This document shows positions 8,757-18,006 of a stretch of DNA of 64,000 nucleotides, piece by piece (the first letter of the stretch is position 1; the number at the start of each line of letters is the position of its first letter). The position numbers and the translations under genes are program-made. Location: assembly GCF_914271435.1 (NCBI RefSeq), contig NZ_CAJZAI010000009.1, forward strand, positions 173,504 through 237,503, given 5' to 3'. Source of the stretch: Cupriavidus laharis (lineage in GTDB: Bacteria > Pseudomonadota > Gammaproteobacteria > Burkholderiales > Burkholderiaceae). The notes under the pieces were generated by a model, which saw nothing but the letters and a program-made list of their open reading frames with translations, was not told where the DNA came from and made no database searches.

Positions 8757-9410
8757 TCAGCCCATCACGTCGATCACGCGCTGGGCCGCGTCCACCAGCT
8801 TCAGGCCGCGCTCCATTGCCATGCTGCGCAGGCGCTTGTAGGCCTCGTCCTCGGTGATGCCGCGCGCCTGCATCAGCAGGCCCTTGGCGCGCTCGACCAC
8901 CTTGCGCTCGGCCAGCTTCAGGCGCGTGGCATCGAGTTCGGCGCGCAGCTGCTGGTCCAGCTCGAAGCGGGCGTAGGCGACGTCCAGCACGGTCTTGACG
9001 CGCTCGGCGCGCAGGCCGTCGACGATATAGGCCGTGATGCCGGCCGACAGCGCAGCCTTGATGCGCTGCGCGTCGTCGTTGTCGGTGAACAGTACGATGG
9101 GGCGCGGTGCGTGCTGCGTGGACACGCACACGTGCTCCACGGTGTCGCGCGCGGCGGATTCGGAGGCGATGATGATCAGGTCCGGCTGGCTGGCCGCGAT
9201 CACGTCGGGCAGGCGCAGGTCGGCGTCCACGGTCTGGATGTCGGTGAATCCGGCGCTGAGGAGCCCGCCGCGGATGGTCTCGACGTTGAGCGGGTCGACG
9301 TCATGCGGGTCGCGCACCAGCAGGATGCGCAGCGTGCGGCTGCCCGGTGCGGGGCCCTGAGGGGGCTGGCTGGACTGGCTGGAAGAGGGGGACGGGTGGC
9401 GGCGGGTCAT
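8757..9410 (-). CDS. nasT: ANTAR-domain transcription antiterminator, NasT-like
   Basis: A 217-residue cytoplasmic RNA-binding regulator. Residues about 26-140 form a receiver-like domain, but the strand-3 position where a phosphorylated Asp is expected reads DLIIIASES, so it looks like a pseudo-receiver. A coiled linker (about 145-160) leads to the ANTAR domain at 160-217, with ERKVVERAKGLLMQARGITEDEAY, the conserved core. ANTAR proteins bind paired hexaloop hairpins to prevent leader termination; such a leader lies just downstream before nasF. The N-terminal Ser/Pro/Gln-rich 25 residues are non-conserved and the start at 9410 is uncertain. No nasS sensor gene is visible beside it. Confidence 0.87.
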   Translation of the reverse strand: MTRRHPSPSSSQSSQPPQGPAPGSRTLRILLVRDPHDVDPLNVETIRGGLLSAGFTDIQTVDADLRLPDVIAASQPDLIIIASESAARDTVEHVCVSTQHAPRPIVLFTDNDDAQRIKAALSAGITAYIVDGLRAERVKTVLDVAYARFELDQQLRAELDATRLKLAERKVVERAKGLLMQARGITEDEAYKRLRSMAMERGLKLVDAAQRVIDVMG

Positions 9411-9628
9411 GGCTATCGTGGGTTGCCTCGCACCATGCAAGATCCGCGCCGGGTATTCGTTCCGGCACGCCGCTGGGCACATAAGGGGCTTACCCGTATT
9501 CACTGTATGCCGTCGTACGCAGGCCGGCGGGCAGGTGTATCCTGTTGCCCTGCTGCGCCCCGGGGGGTGTCTGCTGGCGACACCGGCCGCCCGTGCGCAC
9601 AGATATCAGAACAAGTCTGGAGAGATGC

Positions 9629-10330
9629 ATGACCGAATTCGTTTTTGCCCCGCCGGCACCCGTTGGCGTGCCCGTGCGCGGCAGCAACGCTAGCTTCCCG
9701 GTGCGCCGCGTGTACTGCGTCGGCCGCAACTACGCCGCCCACGCCCGCGAAATGGGCTCGGACCCCGACCGCGAGCCGCCGTTCTTCTTCTGCAAGCCGT
9801 CGGATGCGGTCAGCTACGTGGCGGACGGCACCGAGGGCGCCTTCCCGTATCCACCGGGCACCAGCAACGTCCACTATGAAGTGGAAATGGTCGTGGCGAT
9901 CGGCAAGGGCGGCAAGGACATCCCGGTGGAACAGGCAGCCAGCCATGTATTCGGCTACGCCGTGGGCCTGGACATGACGCGCCGCGACCTGCAGAACGAA
10001 TCGAAGAAGACCGGCCGCCCCTGGGAGACCGGCAAGGCCTTCGACCGCTCGGCGCCGATCGGCCCGATCGTGCCGGTGTCGGCCATCGGCCATCCGGAGA
10101 AGGGCGAGGTGACGCTGTCCGTCAACGGCGTGGAAAAGCAGCGCGGCGACCTGGCCGACCTGATCTGGTCGGTGCCGGAAATGGTGTCGTACCTGTCGAA
10201 GCTGTTCGAACTGCAGCCCGGCGACGTGATCTTCAGCGGCACGCCCGAGGGCGTGGGCCCGGTGGTCAAGGGCGACGTGATGCAGTGCCATGTCGGCGGC
10301 GTGGGCGACCTGACCATCAAGGTGGTCTGA
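9629..10330 (+). CDS. Fumarylacetoacetate hydrolase family protein (fumarylpyruvate hydrolase-like)
   Basis: A 233-residue single-domain FAH protein. It has the family metal-binding acids ([11 protein letters not shown] near residue 85, [10 protein letters not shown] near 115) and the catalytic Lys region ([22 protein letters not shown]). Small FAH enzymes of this type, such as NagK, split fumarylpyruvate or acylpyruvates into pyruvate and an acid. The start follows GGAGAG. The next gene, a GSH-dependent isomerase, starts four bases after this stop, the nagK-nagL order of the gentisate route, but no ring-cleaving dioxygenase is next to them. Confidence 0.86.
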   Translation: MTEFVFAPPAPVGVPVRGSNASFPVRRVYCVGRNYAAHAREMGSDPDREPPFFFCKPSDAVSYVADGTEGAFPYPPGTSNVHYEVEMVVAIGKGGKDIPVEQAASHVFGYAVGLDMTRRDLQNESKKTGRPWETGKAFDRSAPIGPIVPVSAIGHPEKGEVTLSVNGVEKQRGDLADLIWSVPEMVSYLSKLFELQPGDVIFSGTPEGVGPVVKGDVMQCHVGGVGDLTIKVV

Positions 10331-10334
10331 TCCG

Positions 10335-10982
10335 ATGAAGCTCTACAGCTATTTCCGGAGCTCCGCGTCCTATCGCGTGCGTATCGCGCTGGAGCTGAAG
10401 GGCCTGCCGTACGACTACGTGCCGGTGCACCTGCTCAAGGACGGGGGGCAGCAGCTGCTACCCGAGTTCCGGGCGCTGAACCCGGACGGCCTGGTGCCCG
10501 CGCTGGTGCTCGACGATGGCCAGGTGCTGCAGCAGTCGGTGGCCATGATCGAGTACCTGGACGAGATCCATCCCGAGCCGAAGCTGCTGCCCGGCACCGC
10601 ACTGGACCGCGCCTACGTGCGCGGCCTGGCGCTGGAGGTTGCCTGCGAGATCCATCCGCTGAACAACCTGCGCGTGCTGAAGTACATCAAGCGCACGCTG
10701 GGCGTTGCCGACGAGGCCAAGGACGCGTGGTACCGGCACTGGATCGAACTGGGCTTTGCCTCGGTCGAGGCCAACCTGGAACGCCAGGGCAAGGTCGGCC
10801 GCTTCTGCTTCGGCGATACGCCGACGCTGGCCGACATCTGCCTGGTGCCGCAGGTCTTCAACGCGCAGCGCTTCAATATCGACGTGAGCCGCTACCCGAC
10901 CATCGCGCGGATCCAGGAAGCGTGCATGGAACTGCCGGCGTTCCAGAAGGCGCAGCCGAAGGAACAGCCCGACGCGGAGTGA
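10335..10982 (+). CDS. maiA: Maleylacetoacetate/maleylpyruvate isomerase (zeta-class GST)
   Basis: A 215-residue glutathione S-transferase of the zeta class that isomerises the cis double bond of maleylpyruvate or maleylacetoacetate using glutathione. The N-terminal signature SSASYRVRIAL (residues 9-19; consensus SSCSWRVRIAL) carries the catalytic serine. The C-terminal helical domain contains HPLNNLRVLKYI, typical of MaiA. It is translationally coupled to the preceding FAH gene (gap 4 bp), giving consecutive steps of the gentisate or homogentisate lower pathway. Confidence 0.92.
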   Translation: MKLYSYFRSSASYRVRIALELKGLPYDYVPVHLLKDGGQQLLPEFRALNPDGLVPALVLDDGQVLQQSVAMIEYLDEIHPEPKLLPGTALDRAYVRGLALEVACEIHPLNNLRVLKYIKRTLGVADEAKDAWYRHWIELGFASVEANLERQGKVGRFCFGDTPTLADICLVPQVFNAQRFNIDVSRYPTIARIQEACMELPAFQKAQPKEQPDAE

Positions 10983-11006
10983 TTGGCGGGCTCAGCCATG
11001 AAAAAT

Positions 11007-11029
11007 GCCCCGGCAGGACCGGGGCGTTT
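11007..11029. terminator. Intrinsic terminator between maiA and ftsY
   Basis: Perfect stem GCCCCGG / CCGGGGC with a 5-nt loop, flanked by A-rich sequence on the left and GTTT on the right, between convergent genes. It probably serves both directions. Confidence 0.75.
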
Positions 11030-11048
11030 GCTTATTCGGGCGACGCAA

Positions 11049-12173
11049 TCAGCCGAGCAGCGCGTCGGCAAACTCCTCCGCCTTGAACGGCTGCAGGTCT
11101 TCCACCTTCTCGCCGACGCCAATGAAATAGACCGGCACCGGACGCTGGCGCGCAATGGCCGCGAGGATGCCGCCCTTGGCGGTACCGTCGAGCTTGGTCA
11201 CGATCAGGCCGGTAAGGCCGAGCGCGTCGTCGAACGCGCGCGTTTGCGCCAGCGCGTTCTGGCCGGTGTTGGCATCTATCACCAGCAGGACCTCGTGCGG
11301 GGCCGTGGGCATGGCCTTGCTGATCACGCGCTTGACCTTCTTGAGCTCTTCCATCAGGTGGAGTTGCGTGGGCAGGCGCCCGGCGGTGTCGGCCATCACG
11401 ATGTCGATGCCGCGCGCGCGCGCCGCATTGACCGCGTCGAAAATCACCGCGGCCGGGTCGCCGCTCTCCTGCGCCACCACGGTCACGTTGTTGCGCTCGC
11501 CCCAGATGGTGAGCTGCTCGCGCGCGGCGGCGCGGAAGGTGTCGCCGGCTGCCAGCAGCACGGACTGGCCGTAGTGCTGGAAGTGCTTGCACAGCTTGCC
11601 GATGCTGGTGGTCTTGCCGGCGCCGTTGACGCCCGCGATCATCATCACCAGCGGCTGCTCGCGGCCCAGCGCCATGGTCTTTTCCAGCGGGCGCAGCAGC
11701 TGCACTAGCAGGTCGCGCAGCGCGGCCTTGACGCCTTCGGCCGATTCGATGCGCTCGCTGCGCACGCGCTTGCGCAGCTCGCCGAGCAGGTATTCGGTTG
11801 CCTCGACGCCGGCGTCGGCCATCAGCAGGGCGGTCTCCAGTTCCTCGAACAGGGCTTCGTCGACCTTCATGCCGACGAACAGCGTGCTCAGGTTCCGGCT
11901 GGTCTTGGACAGGCCGGTGCGCAGGCGCTGCATCCAGCCACGCCGGGCTTCCACCGTCTGCGCCGGCGGTGGGGTCAGCTCCATGTCTTCCAATGCGGCC
12001 GGCGCGGCGACCGGCGCCGAAGCAGCGGGTACTACCGGCGCGGGAGACGGGGCAAGGGACTGGGCCGGGCTGGCGGCGGGGGAGGGTGCCGGGGCGGGAG
12101 CCGGGGCCGCGGCGGGCGGTTCTGCCGGCGCAGGGGCCGGCTCGGCCTTGCGCTTCTTCCAGAAACTAAACAT
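11049..12173 (-). CDS. ftsY: Signal recognition particle receptor FtsY
   Basis: A 374-residue SRP GTPase that docks ribosome-nascent-chain-SRP complexes at the inner membrane. The N-terminal 60 residues are an acidic-poor Pro/Ala-rich A-domain replacement (repeated AP and SPA units). The N domain covers about 80-165 and the G domain 170-374, with G1 GVNGAGKTT (181-189), DTFRAAA (211-217), DTAGR (262-266) and TKLDGTAKGG near 337. All GTPase motifs are intact. It is divergent from the M16 peptidase operon. Confidence 0.96.
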   Translation of the reverse strand: MFSFWKKRKAEPAPAPAEPPAAAPAPAPAPSPAASPAQSLAPSPAPVVPAASAPVAAPAALEDMELTPPPAQTVEARRGWMQRLRTGLSKTSRNLSTLFVGMKVDEALFEELETALLMADAGVEATEYLLGELRKRVRSERIESAEGVKAALRDLLVQLLRPLEKTMALGREQPLVMMIAGVNGAGKTTSIGKLCKHFQHYGQSVLLAAGDTFRAAAREQLTIWGERNNVTVVAQESGDPAAVIFDAVNAARARGIDIVMADTAGRLPTQLHLMEELKKVKRVISKAMPTAPHEVLLVIDANTGQNALAQTRAFDDALGLTGLIVTKLDGTAKGGILAAIARQRPVPVYFIGVGEKVEDLQPFKAEEFADALLG

Positions 12174-12275
12174 TGGGGAAAGGGGTCAATACCCCGTCAG
12201 GATCGGCCGCCGTCCGGCGGCGCCGTTAATCATCAAGGCCTTACGCAATATTCCGGCACGCCACCCGCCTCTCGT

Positions 12276-12337
12276 TGTGGTGCGTGCCTGCTTTTGCGTA
12301 TAGTTCGTAACACAGCGGATTCATGGGCACATGAATC
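12276..12337 (+). promoter_or_regulatory. Possible promoter and palindromic operator before the M16 operon
   Basis: TTGTGG (12275-12280), an 18-nt spacer and TATAGT (12299-12304) could form a sigma-70 promoter. It is followed by a perfect 20-bp palindrome GATTCATG-GGCA-CATGAATC (12318-12337), about 30 bp before the M16 start. No known regulator consensus matches it in my reading. Confidence 0.45.
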
Positions 12338-12367
12338 GATCGGCAAAATTCTAGCAGACGGGGTTGC

Positions 12368-13888
12368 ATGGACCATCGCACTGTCGTGACCGGAACGGGC
12401 GCCGCCCGCCCTGAACCCTTCCCCGCCCTTGCCGGGAGCAGGGCGTCCCTGGAACGCCTGGCCAGGCGGGCACTGCCCGTCCTGCTGCTGGCCGCGGCGC
12501 CGTGGTCGGCCGGCGCCGAGGCGCAGCGCACCGTCGCCTCGCCCATGCCGTCCGCACAGACCGCGCCAGTGGGGGCCACGGCGCAGGGCACGACGGAGTA
12601 CCGGTTGTCCAACGGCCTGCGCCTGATCGTCAAGGAAGACCACCGGGCTCCCACGGTGGCGCACCAGATCTGGTACCGCGTCGGGGGTATCGACGAGGTC
12701 AGCGGCACGACCGGCGTCGCCCACATGCTCGAGCACATGATGTTCAAGGGCACGCCCAAGGTCGGCGTGGGCGAGTTTTCCAAGCAGGTCGCGGCGCTCG
12801 GCGGGCGCGAGAACGCCATGACCAACCGCGATTTCACGCTGTACTACCAGCAGATCGGCAAACAGTATCTGCCGAGGATGATGGAGCTGGAAGCCGACCG
12901 CATGGCCAATCTCATCTTCAACAAAGGCGAGTTCGAGCGCGAGATGAAGGTCGTGATGGAAGAGCGCCGCCTGCGCACCGACGACTCGGCGCGCGGTACC
13001 GTCTACGAGCAACTGCTCGCTTCCGTCTATGTCGCCGCGCCCTACCGGCATCCGGTGATCGGCTGGATGGACGATCTCGTCAATATGCGCCTGGAAGACG
13101 TAGAGGCCTGGTACCGCAGCTGGTATGTGCCCAATAACGCCATGGTGATCGTCACCGGCGATGTTAATCCAGCCGAGGTCCGGGCCATGGCCGAACGCTA
13201 CTACGGCAAGCTCAAGCCGCACCCGCTGCCGCTGCGCAAGGACCAGATCGATCCGCCGCAGATCGGCATCAAGCGCATCTGGGTGAAGGCTCCGGCCGAG
13301 AACCCGTACATGGTGATGGCCTATAAGGTGCCGCGCCTGCGCGATGTCGAAAAGGATGTCGACCCGTACGCGCTCGAGGTACTGGCCGCGGTGCTCAACG
13401 GCTACGACAACGCGCGCCTGACACGCGAGCTGGTGCGCGAGCAGCGCCTGGCCGACGACGTCAATGTCGGCTACGACAGCATCAACCGCGGCAATTCCCT
13501 GTTCGTGCTCGACGGCACGCCGGCCGACGGCCATACCACCGACCAGATCGAGGCAGCGCTGCGCGAGGAGATCCAGCGCATCGCGAAGAACGGCGTCTCG
13601 CCCGAGGAGCTCAAGCGCGTCAAGGCGCAGGTCGTGGCCAGCCAGATCTACAAGCGCGATTCCGTATTCGGCCAGGGCATGGAAATCGGTGTGGCCGAGA
13701 TATCGGATATCTCGTGGCGCAACATCGACCGCATCCTCGAGAAGATCAAGGAAGTCACGCCGGCCCAGGTGCAGGCCGTGGCCGCGAAGTACTTCACCGA
13801 CGACAACCTGACGGTGGCCACGCTGTTGCCGCAGCCGATCGATCCGAACAAGCCCAAGGCGAAGGCCCCGGAAGGCCTGCGCCACTGA
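12368..13888 (+). CDS. M16 family zinc peptidase, catalytic subunit
   Basis: A 506-residue pitrilysin/processing-peptidase-type protease. A hydrophobic segment at residues 35-50 (ALPVLLLAAAPWSAGAEAQ) looks like a signal peptide, so it is probably periplasmic. The zinc motif HMLEH is at residues 119-123 and the downstream glutamate ligand in VVMEERR near 198; the site is intact. The C-terminal M16_C domain covers about 230-440. A second M16 gene lacking the zinc motif follows 10 bp later, so the pair probably forms a heterodimer. Natural substrates are unknown. Confidence 0.9.
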   Translation: MDHRTVVTGTGAARPEPFPALAGSRASLERLARRALPVLLLAAAPWSAGAEAQRTVASPMPSAQTAPVGATAQGTTEYRLSNGLRLIVKEDHRAPTVAHQIWYRVGGIDEVSGTTGVAHMLEHMMFKGTPKVGVGEFSKQVAALGGRENAMTNRDFTLYYQQIGKQYLPRMMELEADRMANLIFNKGEFEREMKVVMEERRLRTDDSARGTVYEQLLASVYVAAPYRHPVIGWMDDLVNMRLEDVEAWYRSWYVPNNAMVIVTGDVNPAEVRAMAERYYGKLKPHPLPLRKDQIDPPQIGIKRIWVKAPAENPYMVMAYKVPRLRDVEKDVDPYALEVLAAVLNGYDNARLTRELVREQRLADDVNVGYDSINRGNSLFVLDGTPADGHTTDQIEAALREEIQRIAKNGVSPEELKRVKAQVVASQIYKRDSVFGQGMEIGVAEISDISWRNIDRILEKIKEVTPAQVQAVAAKYFTDDNLTVATLLPQPIDPNKPKAKAPEGLRH

Positions 13889-13898
13889 GGATCCACGC

Positions 13899-15278
13899 AT
13901 GTCCCTGCCCCAGATGAGCGAGATGAGCGAGATGACCACTCCTTCCCCACACGCGCTGCGCCGACTGGCCGGCGCAGCTTTGGGCGCGCTGGCACTGCTC
14001 GCGGCGCACGCCGCGCTGGCCGCCATTCCGATCGAGCACTGGACCGCGTCCACCGGGGCGCAAGTGTTCTACGTGCACAGCCCATCGATCCCGATGCTGG
14101 ATATCAACGTGGATTTCGACGCCGGCAGCCGCTATGACCTGCCAGGCAAGGCCGGACTCGCTACGCTCACGGCGGCGCTGCTGGACAAGGGCGCTGCCGC
14201 GCGCAACGGCCAGCCGGCGCGCGACGAGGCGCAGATCGCCGATGCCTTCGCCGATACCGGCGCCGTCTTCGGCGGCGCGGCCGGCGGCGACCGCGGCGGC
14301 ATCGGCATGCGCACGCTGACCGCGCAGCCGGAGCTCGATCAATCCGTGGCGCTGGCCATGCAGCTGATCCAGGCGCCCACCTATCCGGACGCCGTGGTGG
14401 GCCGCGAAAAACAGCGCCTGATCAGCGCCATCCGCGAAGCTGACGCCAAGCCCGGCGTGATCGCCGACAAGGCGCTCGCCAAGGCGATGTATCCGGGCCA
14501 TCCGTACGGCGTGTCAGCCACGCCGGCCTCGGTGGAATCGATCTCGCGCGATGACATCGTCAAGTTCTGGCGCGACAACTACGGCGCGTCGCGCGCGGTG
14601 GTCACGCTGATCGGCGCGATCGACCGCAAGCAGGCCGAAGCCATTGCCGAGAAGCTGACCAGCGGCCTGCCGCCGGGCAGCGCGGCACCGGCCATGCCGC
14701 AGGTGCAGACGACCATACCGGCCAGCGAGCAACGCATCCCGCACCCCGCGCAGCAGGCGGCGGTGGTGACCGGCCAGCCGTCCATCGCACGCGGCGACCC
14801 GGACTACTTCGCGCTGCTGGTCGGCAATTACGTGCTGGGCGGCGGCGGCTTCAGCTCGCGCCTGACGGATGAGGTGCGCGAGAAGCGCGGACTCACCTAC
14901 GGCGTAGACAGCTACTTTGCGCCGTCCAAGCAGCCGGGCCCATTCGGCATCAGCCTGCAGACCAAGAAGGAGCAGACCAAGGAAGCGCTGGGGCTGGTGC
15001 GGCAGGTGCTGGCCCGCTTCGTCGCCGAAGGCCCGACCGACGCCGAGCTCAAGGCCGCCAAGGACAACCTGGTCAACGGCTTCCCGCTGCGCATCGACAG
15101 CAACCGCAAGCTACTGACCAATGTGGCCAATATCGGTTGGTACGGGCTGCCGCTCGATTACCTGGACACCTGGACCGCCCAGATCGGCAAGGTCACGCGC
15201 CAGCAGGTGAAAGCGGCGTTCGGGCGCCATGTCCATCCCGACGACATGGCCACGGTAATCGTCGGCGGCCCGGAATGA
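13899..15278 (+). CDS. M16 family peptidase-like protein, non-catalytic partner
   Basis: A 459-residue M16 homologue with a cleavable-looking signal (LAGAALGALALLAAHAALA, residues about 24-42). Where the active partner has HMLEH this protein reads GLATLTAALLDKG, so no zinc site is present; the glycine-rich loop YVLGGGGFSSRLTDEVREKRG typical of the regulatory subunit is present. It is therefore likely the inactive partner of the preceding protease. The start at 13899 is backed by GAGGA; the next in-frame ATG codons lie in a triplicated MSE motif. Confidence 0.88.
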   Translation: MSLPQMSEMSEMTTPSPHALRRLAGAALGALALLAAHAALAAIPIEHWTASTGAQVFYVHSPSIPMLDINVDFDAGSRYDLPGKAGLATLTAALLDKGAAARNGQPARDEAQIADAFADTGAVFGGAAGGDRGGIGMRTLTAQPELDQSVALAMQLIQAPTYPDAVVGREKQRLISAIREADAKPGVIADKALAKAMYPGHPYGVSATPASVESISRDDIVKFWRDNYGASRAVVTLIGAIDRKQAEAIAEKLTSGLPPGSAAPAMPQVQTTIPASEQRIPHPAQQAAVVTGQPSIARGDPDYFALLVGNYVLGGGGFSSRLTDEVREKRGLTYGVDSYFAPSKQPGPFGISLQTKKEQTKEALGLVRQVLARFVAEGPTDAELKAAKDNLVNGFPLRIDSNRKLLTNVANIGWYGLPLDYLDTWTAQIGKVTRQQVKAAFGRHVHPDDMATVIVGGPE

Positions 15279-15360
15279 GCGCGGGCCCTGTGGGGCCTGT
15301 TGCACCCAGCATGCCTGGAACAGGGCTGGCCGAACGGCCGACAGGCTCTACAATCACGGG

Positions 15361-16005
15361 ATGAATTCGCGTTCCCGATCTCCATCGCCCGCTGCGAGCG
15401 GGCGATCGTCTTCTCCGGCGCCGCGCCAGGCGCCATCCCAGGTCCGCATCATCGGTGGCCGCTGGAAGCGCACGATGCTGCCCGTGCCCGAAGCGCAAGG
15501 GCTGCGGCCCACGCCGGACCGCGTGCGGGAAACCCTGTTCAACTGGCTCGGCCAGGATTTGTCCGGCTTGACCTGCCTGGACCTGTTCGCCGGCTCGGGT
15601 GCACTGGGTTTCGAAGCCGCCTCGCGCGGTGCCGAGGCCGTCACGCTGGTCGAATTCAACCCGCGTGTCGCCAAGCAGTTGCGCGACAACCAGTACCGGC
15701 TCGATGCCGCCCACATGCGCGTGGTGCAGGGCGATGCCTTCGCCGTGGCCGCCCAGATGCCGGATGCGAGCTTCGACGTGATCTTCCTGGACCCGCCCTT
15801 CGCCGAGGACTGGCTGCGGCCCGCGCTCGAGCATGCGGCGCGGCTGTTGCGCCGCGGCGGCGCGGTGTACGTGGAGACGGACCGATCGCTGACTGGCGCG
15901 GATGCGCCGGTGCCGGCATCGCTGGAAATTGTCCGCCAGGCGCGTGCCGGCGCGGTGCATTTCCATCTGCTGCGGCATCGCGGTGCCGACGGCGCCGGGG
16001 CCTGA
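15361..16005 (+). CDS. rsmD: 16S rRNA (guanine966-N2)-methyltransferase
   Basis: A 214-residue Rossmann methyltransferase that modifies G966 of 16S rRNA in the 30S subunit. The SAM-binding loop DLFAGSG is at residues 74-80 and the catalytic DPPF at 144-147. The first 27 residues are a Ser/Pro/Arg-rich, probably disordered tail that is longer than in E. coli. It lies between the M16 pair and coaD, a common arrangement in Burkholderiales. Confidence 0.92.
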   Translation: MNSRSRSPSPAASGRSSSPAPRQAPSQVRIIGGRWKRTMLPVPEAQGLRPTPDRVRETLFNWLGQDLSGLTCLDLFAGSGALGFEAASRGAEAVTLVEFNPRVAKQLRDNQYRLDAAHMRVVQGDAFAVAAQMPDASFDVIFLDPPFAEDWLRPALEHAARLLRRGGAVYVETDRSLTGADAPVPASLEIVRQARAGAVHFHLLRHRGADGAGA

Positions 16006-16069
16006 CGCGAGCGGTAGCGCGTTGTGCAAGCCGGCAAAAGCACAAGTCGACGACTTCCAATTCACGGAT

Positions 16070-17000
<931 letters not shown>

Positions 17001-17034
17001 CAAGCGGGGCTTCGGTAAACTCGCAACAAAAACC

Positions 17035-17249
17035 CGCCAGAAGGCGTAATGCCGTTCAGTTAAGGTCTCGATTGAGGAATCGAACGGGATAGTGTGAAGG
17101 GCGGGACTTAACGACCCGGTCGCATGAGCGACCGGGTCGTTTTACATTGGGCAGCGTTTTCAGACGGTCGCGTAGTCGGCGCAGACAGGCGGGCAACCAA
17201 ATAAAAATGCCGTTCAGTTCTTAACTGAACGGCATTACGCCAGAAGGCG
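17035..17249. mobile_element. 191-bp miniature inverted-repeat element with 12-bp target duplication
   Basis: The element spans 17047-17237. Its ends are perfect 18-bp inverted repeats, TAATGCCGTTCAGTTAAG (17047-17064) and its complement (17220-17237). It is flanked by a direct duplication CGCCAGAAGGCG (17035-17046 and 17238-17249). Removing the element and one duplicate restores AAAAACCCGCC-AGAA-GGCGGGTTTTTT, a perfect bidirectional terminator for fdx and pth. Inside are a strong hairpin (17110-17141) and a third copy of the end sequence at 17206-17219 that folds with the right end. No transposase is encoded, so it must move in trans; the 12-bp duplication suggests an IS4-like parent (inference). 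Confidence 0.85.
17110..17144 (+). terminator. Hairpin terminator inside the miniature element
   Basis: Stem AACGACCCGGTCGC / GCGACCGGGTCGTT with an ATGA loop, followed by TTTAC. It may end fdx transcripts, replacing the terminator split by the insertion. Confidence 0.65.
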
Positions 17250-17268
17250 GGTTTTTTGTCGTCCGGGG

Positions 17269-17865
17269 TCAGCGTGTCGTGTGCAGCGCCATCATCGCGC
17301 GTTCGGTTTCTCCGCGTGCCAGCAGGCCGAGCGGGTCGATGCAGCGGTCGATGGCTTCGTCGATCGCCTGCTGCTCTTCCTTGCGCGGCGGCTTGAGCAC
17401 GAAGTTGACAACATCCTCGCGGCCCGCGCCGGCCCCGCCGGGCTGGTTGCGCGGATGCCCCACGCCCAGGCGCAGGCGCCAGAAGTCCTGCGTGGTCAGG
17501 TGGGCGGCAATGTCCTTCAGCCCGTTATGGCCGCCCGCGCCGCCGCCGCGCTTGAGCTTGGCGGCGCCAGGAGGCAGGTCCATCTCGTCATGCGCGACGA
17601 CGATCTCGTCGGGCAGGATCTTGTAGAAGCGGGCCAGCGATACCACGGCCAGGCCGGACCGGTTCATGAACGTAGAGGGCTTGAGCAGCCAGATGTCCTG
17701 GTCCCACAGGCGTGCGCGCCCTGCCAGGCCGTGGAAGCGGCCTTCCACGCGCAGCGTGGTGCCGCCCATGCGGGCGAGCTGGTCCACCAGCCAGAAGCCG
17801 GCGTTGTGGCGGGTGGCCTCGTATTCCGCGCCGGGATTGCCGAGGCCGACGATGAGCTTGATCAT
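17269..17865 (-). CDS. pth: Peptidyl-tRNA hydrolase
   Basis: A 198-residue esterase that recycles tRNA from drop-off peptidyl-tRNA. It begins [21 protein letters not shown]; Asn10, His20 and the Asp in [12 protein letters not shown] form the known active site. [13 protein letters not shown] is also intact. The start at 17865 matches the family; the longer upstream frame runs through the rplY terminator. It is the last gene of the lolB-ispE-tRNA-prs-rplY-pth group, separated from rplY by a terminator, so it probably also has its own promoter. Confidence 0.96.
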   Translation of the reverse strand: MIKLIVGLGNPGAEYEATRHNAGFWLVDQLARMGGTTLRVEGRFHGLAGRARLWDQDIWLLKPSTFMNRSGLAVVSLARFYKILPDEIVVAHDEMDLPPGAAKLKRGGGAGGHNGLKDIAAHLTTQDFWRLRLGVGHPRNQPGGAGAGREDVVNFVLKPPRKEEQQAIDEAIDRCIDPLGLLARGETERAMMALHTTR

Positions 17866-17927
17866 GCGTTGAACTGGGTTGGATGGCGGCAGGGTTGCTG
17901 TCGTCTTGCAGGCGCCAAGCATACGCC

Positions 17928-17956
17928 AAAAAAAACCGCCGGCATGACCGGCGGTT
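17928..17956 (-). terminator. Intrinsic terminator downstream of rplY
   Basis: On the minus strand ACCGCCGG-TCATG-CCGGCGGT is followed by a run of eight T's. A textbook terminator for the prs-rplY transcript. Confidence 0.9.
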
Positions 17957-18006
17957 CTTTCCGTCTTGCGGTCGGGCCGCAATACCGTTTTGGTAACTCA
18001 GGCAGC

